Assembly (NCBI GenBank): GCA_036721445.1
Contig: DAIMKZ010000110.1
Coordinates: forward strand, 1 to 7,217
Origin: UBA4055 sp036721445
GTDB taxonomy: Bacteria; UBA4055
Direction: 5' to 3'
DNA length: 7,217 nucleotides
Below, in pieces: positions 5,030 to 7,217 of the stretch. The stretch's first letter is position 1. Every line of letters begins with the position of its first letter. The position numbers and the translations under genes are program-made. The notes under the pieces are model-generated. The model saw only the letters and a program-made list of their open reading frames with translations. It did no database searches and was not told where the DNA came from.

Positions 5030-5092
5030 GAGATTCACTTTTTCTAGATCAAAATCAGTTATCTTTAACCATTTATACATATATTTTTCTGA

Positions 5093-6148
5093 TCAGTCCA
5101 GCCAGATTTCTTCCTGTTCCCTGTAGTTTACAAGACCGCGCTTCATGCCGGTCTTTTTTAATTGCAGAAAAGCATCCAGCTGCGCCCAGACAGACGCTCT
5201 GCTCCCGATCAGTACAGGTTCTTTTAGACCGGATGGTACTTCGATCAGCGGTAGATCGAACGGTCTGATAAATCTTTCGTTTATAATAAATTCAAGCTTT
5301 ACAAATCCGGCCGATTGTATTATTTCATATTTTACAGTATTTTTATCATTTTCTCTGACCAGTACGGGCAGATCTACTATCGGATCCGCAAGTTTCGGAT
5401 CGAATACTGCGCAGTGATCCAGATTTTTTGCAAGATGAGCATATGCGAATACCGGACCTCTGCCGTAAAGACAATATTTCTTCCCCGGAGACAGCGGTCT
5501 GCATCTGGCAAGATCCTCTTTACTAATCCTGCTTTTATTGAATTTCTTGGTTATAGACACCGGATTGTAACCCGAACCGGCAATAAATTCCTCTATCTGA
5601 ATATCGTATTCTTCTTCAGGTTCAGTGATCTCATTATTAAAATATCCGTATAATTTTTCTACGATCTCATAGAGAATAGTTTCGAAATCTGCCTTACATA
5701 TTTTTTCCGCCGGCAATTCGAATTTCAGAACCGGTTTATTAGCAGGCAGCGAGCGATCCCATTCGTTCCAATCCTGACTCTGCCTCAGATATATAATTCC
5801 GTCAGCAGCATTTATTATCCCTGTTTTATCGTCTAAAGGCATCCCGCCAACATCTCCGATAAAAAGTCTCAGATATTTCTTTAAATTTGTCAGAGTATTT
5901 ACAACTTCTTTATAATAGGACGGTGAATATCCTTTTTCAAATCCGTTTTTGAATTCCTGTTTCAGTCTTCGGATCTCGTCTTTATTTTTACCGAAAATCC
6001 AACTTCCTTCTCCGTCGGGAGAAATATCCTGGATCAAAAATCCGTTCTGAGTCCAGAAATTTTTATGCTTATTATCAAGAAGCATTCTTCTTAAGGTGCT
6101 TTTACCGCATCCGGGTACTCCGACAATAATATATACTTTTCCTTCCAT
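5093..6148 (-). CDS. P-loop NTPase fused to tandem Csx3-like domains
   Basis: This 351-aa protein starts on an ATG sharing one base with the stop of the deaminase gene (TAATG), so translation is coupled. Residues 1-165 are a P-loop NTPase: GVPGCGKST (10-18), SPDGEGSW (43-50) and LFIGDVGG (95-102), motifs I recall from the NTPase part of long Csx3 proteins. Residues 195-262 resemble Csx3, the CRISPR-linked ring nuclease that degrades cyclic oligoadenylate: SPGKKYCLYGRGPVFAYAHLA, then VFDPKLADPIV, retaining GRGP, His238 and DPK. Residues 282-335 look like a second, degenerate copy (IRPFDLPLIEVPSG, then IGSRASVWAQL). I recall the usual order as Csx3 first and NTPase second, so this one is reversed. 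No CRISPR genes are visible. The NTPase is certain; the Csx3 call rests on remembered motifs. Confidence 0.75.
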   Translation of the reverse strand: MEGKVYIIVGVPGCGKSTLRRMLLDNKHKNFWTQNGFLIQDISPDGEGSWIFGKNKDEIRRLKQEFKNGFEKGYSPSYYKEVVNTLTNLKKYLRLFIGDVGGMPLDDKTGIINAADGIIYLRQSQDWNEWDRSLPANKPVLKFELPAEKICKADFETILYEIVEKLYGYFNNEITEPEEEYDIQIEEFIAGSGYNPVSITKKFNKSRISKEDLARCRPLSPGKKYCLYGRGPVFAYAHLAKNLDHCAVFDPKLADPIVDLPVLVRENDKNTVKYEIIQSAGFVKLEFIINERFIRPFDLPLIEVPSGLKEPVLIGSRASVWAQLDAFLQLKKTGMKRGLVNYREQEEIWLD

Positions 6149-6624
6149 TATTTAATTTTTACTCCTTTGTTCGCGATCCATTTTTCAGGCAGAAGTTCAT
6201 CAATATAGAAAGTTCTTATGTTTGTTCTGTCAAGACTGGAAAGTATGATCCTGATATCATATCCCGTTCTTTGCGAATGCTCGTTCAAAAACTCCCTGCA
6301 AATCCCGCATATCCTGGCATAAGCGTCTGATGAATTTGAAGAGACAAGAGCAAGTGCGGTGACTATCGGGTCGTTATTCATTGTGGCTAATAGTACTGAA
6401 GCCATCTCGGCATGTATATTTGTAATGTTGTTGAATGAGGAATACTGACCGGCATTATATATCTTGCCATTCAAAGTCATAGCAGCAGCGCCGTACCTTG
6501 TGTCGCCTTCTTTTTTAAGAAATGCCTTTGACAAGCCCTCTAATGCAGCACCGATAAGTAAATTCACCGCATCATCGGATATGGAAGGTCTTTTCAATTT
6601 TTCACCGGTCTCGTTTTCGTACAT
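6148..6624 (-). CDS. cytidine-deaminase-like enzyme
   Basis: From the ATG at 6624 the protein has 158 aa. It carries the deaminase zinc site: HAEMASVL (His71, catalytic Glu73) and CGICREFL (Cys106, Cys109). YGAAAMTLNGKIYNAG (44-59) and ELLPEKW (143-149) match the strands and the LLP ending of cytidine deaminases that act on free nucleosides. The usual first ligand is Cys (CAE); here it is His, as in blasticidin-type, dCMP and tRNA deaminases, and the Pro before the CxxC is lost. A TTG at 6597 (codon 10) overlaps the stop of the 80-aa gene as TTGA and has GGTGA upstream; it may be the real start, because the ATG has only a distant AGAGG. The substrate could be a nucleoside or nucleotide. In an operon with a Csx3-like NTPase a signalling or defence role is possible. 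Confidence 0.85.
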   Translation of the reverse strand: MYENETGEKLKRPSISDDAVNLLIGAALEGLSKAFLKKEGDTRYGAAAMTLNGKIYNAGQYSSFNNITNIHAEMASVLLATMNNDPIVTALALVSSNSSDAYARICGICREFLNEHSQRTGYDIRIILSSLDRTNIRTFYIDELLPEKWIANKGVKIK

Positions 6625-6836
6625 TTTTTATTTTTTGATTTTTCCTCTTTATCGTTCGACTCCAGTCCTTCCAGAAAAGCGTCCGTAAGCATTTTTGCTA
6701 TAGTACCCGTATCAATGAAGTTAATATCTTTTTGCGGCGGCCCGTTTTTCAGTTTGGCGGGATAATAGGTCTTTTCAAAATCCCCGTATGATTTTATTTC
6801 TATTGTTTTTCCGCGCTTTACTTTCTTTGTTTTCAT
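6594..6836 (-). CDS. small unknown protein, 80 aa
   Basis: It starts 11 bases after the stop of the preceding gene, with only a weak purine site (ACGGAT). Its end overlaps the deaminase ATG by 31 bases, or by four if the TTG start at 6597 is used. The N-terminus is basic (MKTKKVKRGKTIEIK), the middle contains YGDFEKTYYPAKLKNGPPQ and a short helix, TIAKMLTDAFLEGLES, and the end is a Lys-rich tail. No membrane segment or known motif is visible. It sits in the same operon as its neighbours and may be an adaptor, but I do not recognise it. Confidence 0.65.
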   Translation of the reverse strand: MKTKKVKRGKTIEIKSYGDFEKTYYPAKLKNGPPQKDINFIDTGTIAKMLTDAFLEGLESNDKEEKSKNKKCTKTRPVKN

Positions 6837-6847
6837 TTTATATCCGT

Positions 6848-7217
6848 TTATTTTTTATTAAGATAATGATCCGTTCTCAAGAACGGTTTTCTTCTGAACC
6901 ATACCAAGCCGTCACCCTTCGTAATAACTGCTACGTCTATGGGACCTCCGACAGTTTCTTCTTCAATAGTGATTTTTTTCCTTAAACAAGTCAGCTGTAC
7001 CAGTGATTCAGCCATTTCAGCCATATCATTTTTCGGCATATAAGCTAAATATTCTTTCAGTAAAACCATTGAGTATCCTGGATCGATCATTTCGAAGATT
7101 TCGCGCATTTTTCCAAATCCGCCATTCATATTATTAAACAGATTACCGAGAATTCTATTTTTTATTTTTTCAGAATCTTCTTCGGAAACAGCATAACGTT
7201 GACGCTCCCTGGTATTC
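6848..7217 (-). CDS. proteasome/HslV-like Ntn-hydrolase-type protein, C-terminal part
   Basis: The frame stays open beyond the ATG at 7129 to the right edge (at least 29 more codons: NTRERQRYAVSEEDSEKIKN and so on), so this is the 3' part of a longer gene. The C-terminal half, MAEMAESLVQLTCLRKK, then EETVGGPIDVAVITKGDG and VWFRRK, resembles the last helix and strands of proteasome/HslV-like Ntn hydrolases, where a helix rich in Ala and Glu precedes a (G)GPIDVAVIT strand and a DG turn. The catalytic N-terminal Thr or equivalent would lie outside the window. It heads the visible part of the minus-strand operon, 11 bases before the next gene. The coding frame is solid; the family call is tentative and from remembered motifs. 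Confidence 0.7.
   Translation of the reverse strand, partial: NTRERQRYAVSEEDSEKIKNRILGNLFNNMNGGFGKMREIFEMIDPGYSMVLLKEYLAYMPKNDMAEMAESLVQLTCLRKKITIEEETVGGPIDVAVITKGDGLVWFRRKPFLRTDHYLNKK

Noticed and set aside
5047..5097. Bidirectional terminator between the convergent operons (ATCAG ... CTGAT)
   Set aside because: Only five base pairs enclose a loop of about 30 bases, too weak to support.

Overview
The window reads as an accessory or defence-type region of a low-to-mid GC Gram-positive bacterium. Clostridia, perhaps Lachnospiraceae, is the best guess. The reasons are A/T-rich third positions, strong purine-rich Shine-Dalgarno sites (GGAGG type) before nearly every gene, sigma-A-like promoters and the style of the small genes. 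This is inference; no ribosomal or housekeeping marker is present.

Left block (1-2762, + strand) is a tight operon: the 3' end of a LabA-like NYN-domain nuclease gene, a small unknown protein, a ubiquitin-conjugating (E2) enzyme resembling the prokaryotic E2 family E, and a fused JAB deubiquitinase-like peptidase plus ThiF/E1 adenylating enzyme. Together these form a bacterial ubiquitin-like conjugation cassette, except that no recognisable ubiquitin-like protein is in view.

Middle block (about 2930-5045, + strand) is rich in RNA signals. A consensus promoter drives a predicted small RNA of about 108 nt whose ends pair in a 15-bp stem followed by a T-run. Next comes a long leader with a 10-codon micro-ORF, a 44-nt conserved element, and a helix that can mask the ribosome-binding site of a sigma-70-family factor. 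After the sigma gene lie a 70-aa unknown protein and a DUF1232/YkvA membrane protein. Each of these two has its own promoter of a shared unusual type (GACTTTACG-N16-TATAAT), and a related promoter precedes the leader. A second micro-ORF plus 44-nt element closes the block.

Right block (5093-7217, - strand, convergent) is a second operon, read right to left: the C-terminal part of a proteasome/HslV-like Ntn-hydrolase-type protein (tentative), an 80-aa unknown, a cytidine-deaminase-like enzyme, and a P-loop NTPase fused to two tandem Csx3-like (CRISPR ring-nuclease-like) domains. No CRISPR array or cas effector gene is visible.

The most unusual items are the micro-ORF/44-nt element duplication around the sigma cassette, the sigma leader with its RBS-masking helix, the predicted small RNA, and the non-CRISPR NTPase-Csx3 operon facing a ubiquitin-like conjugation operon.
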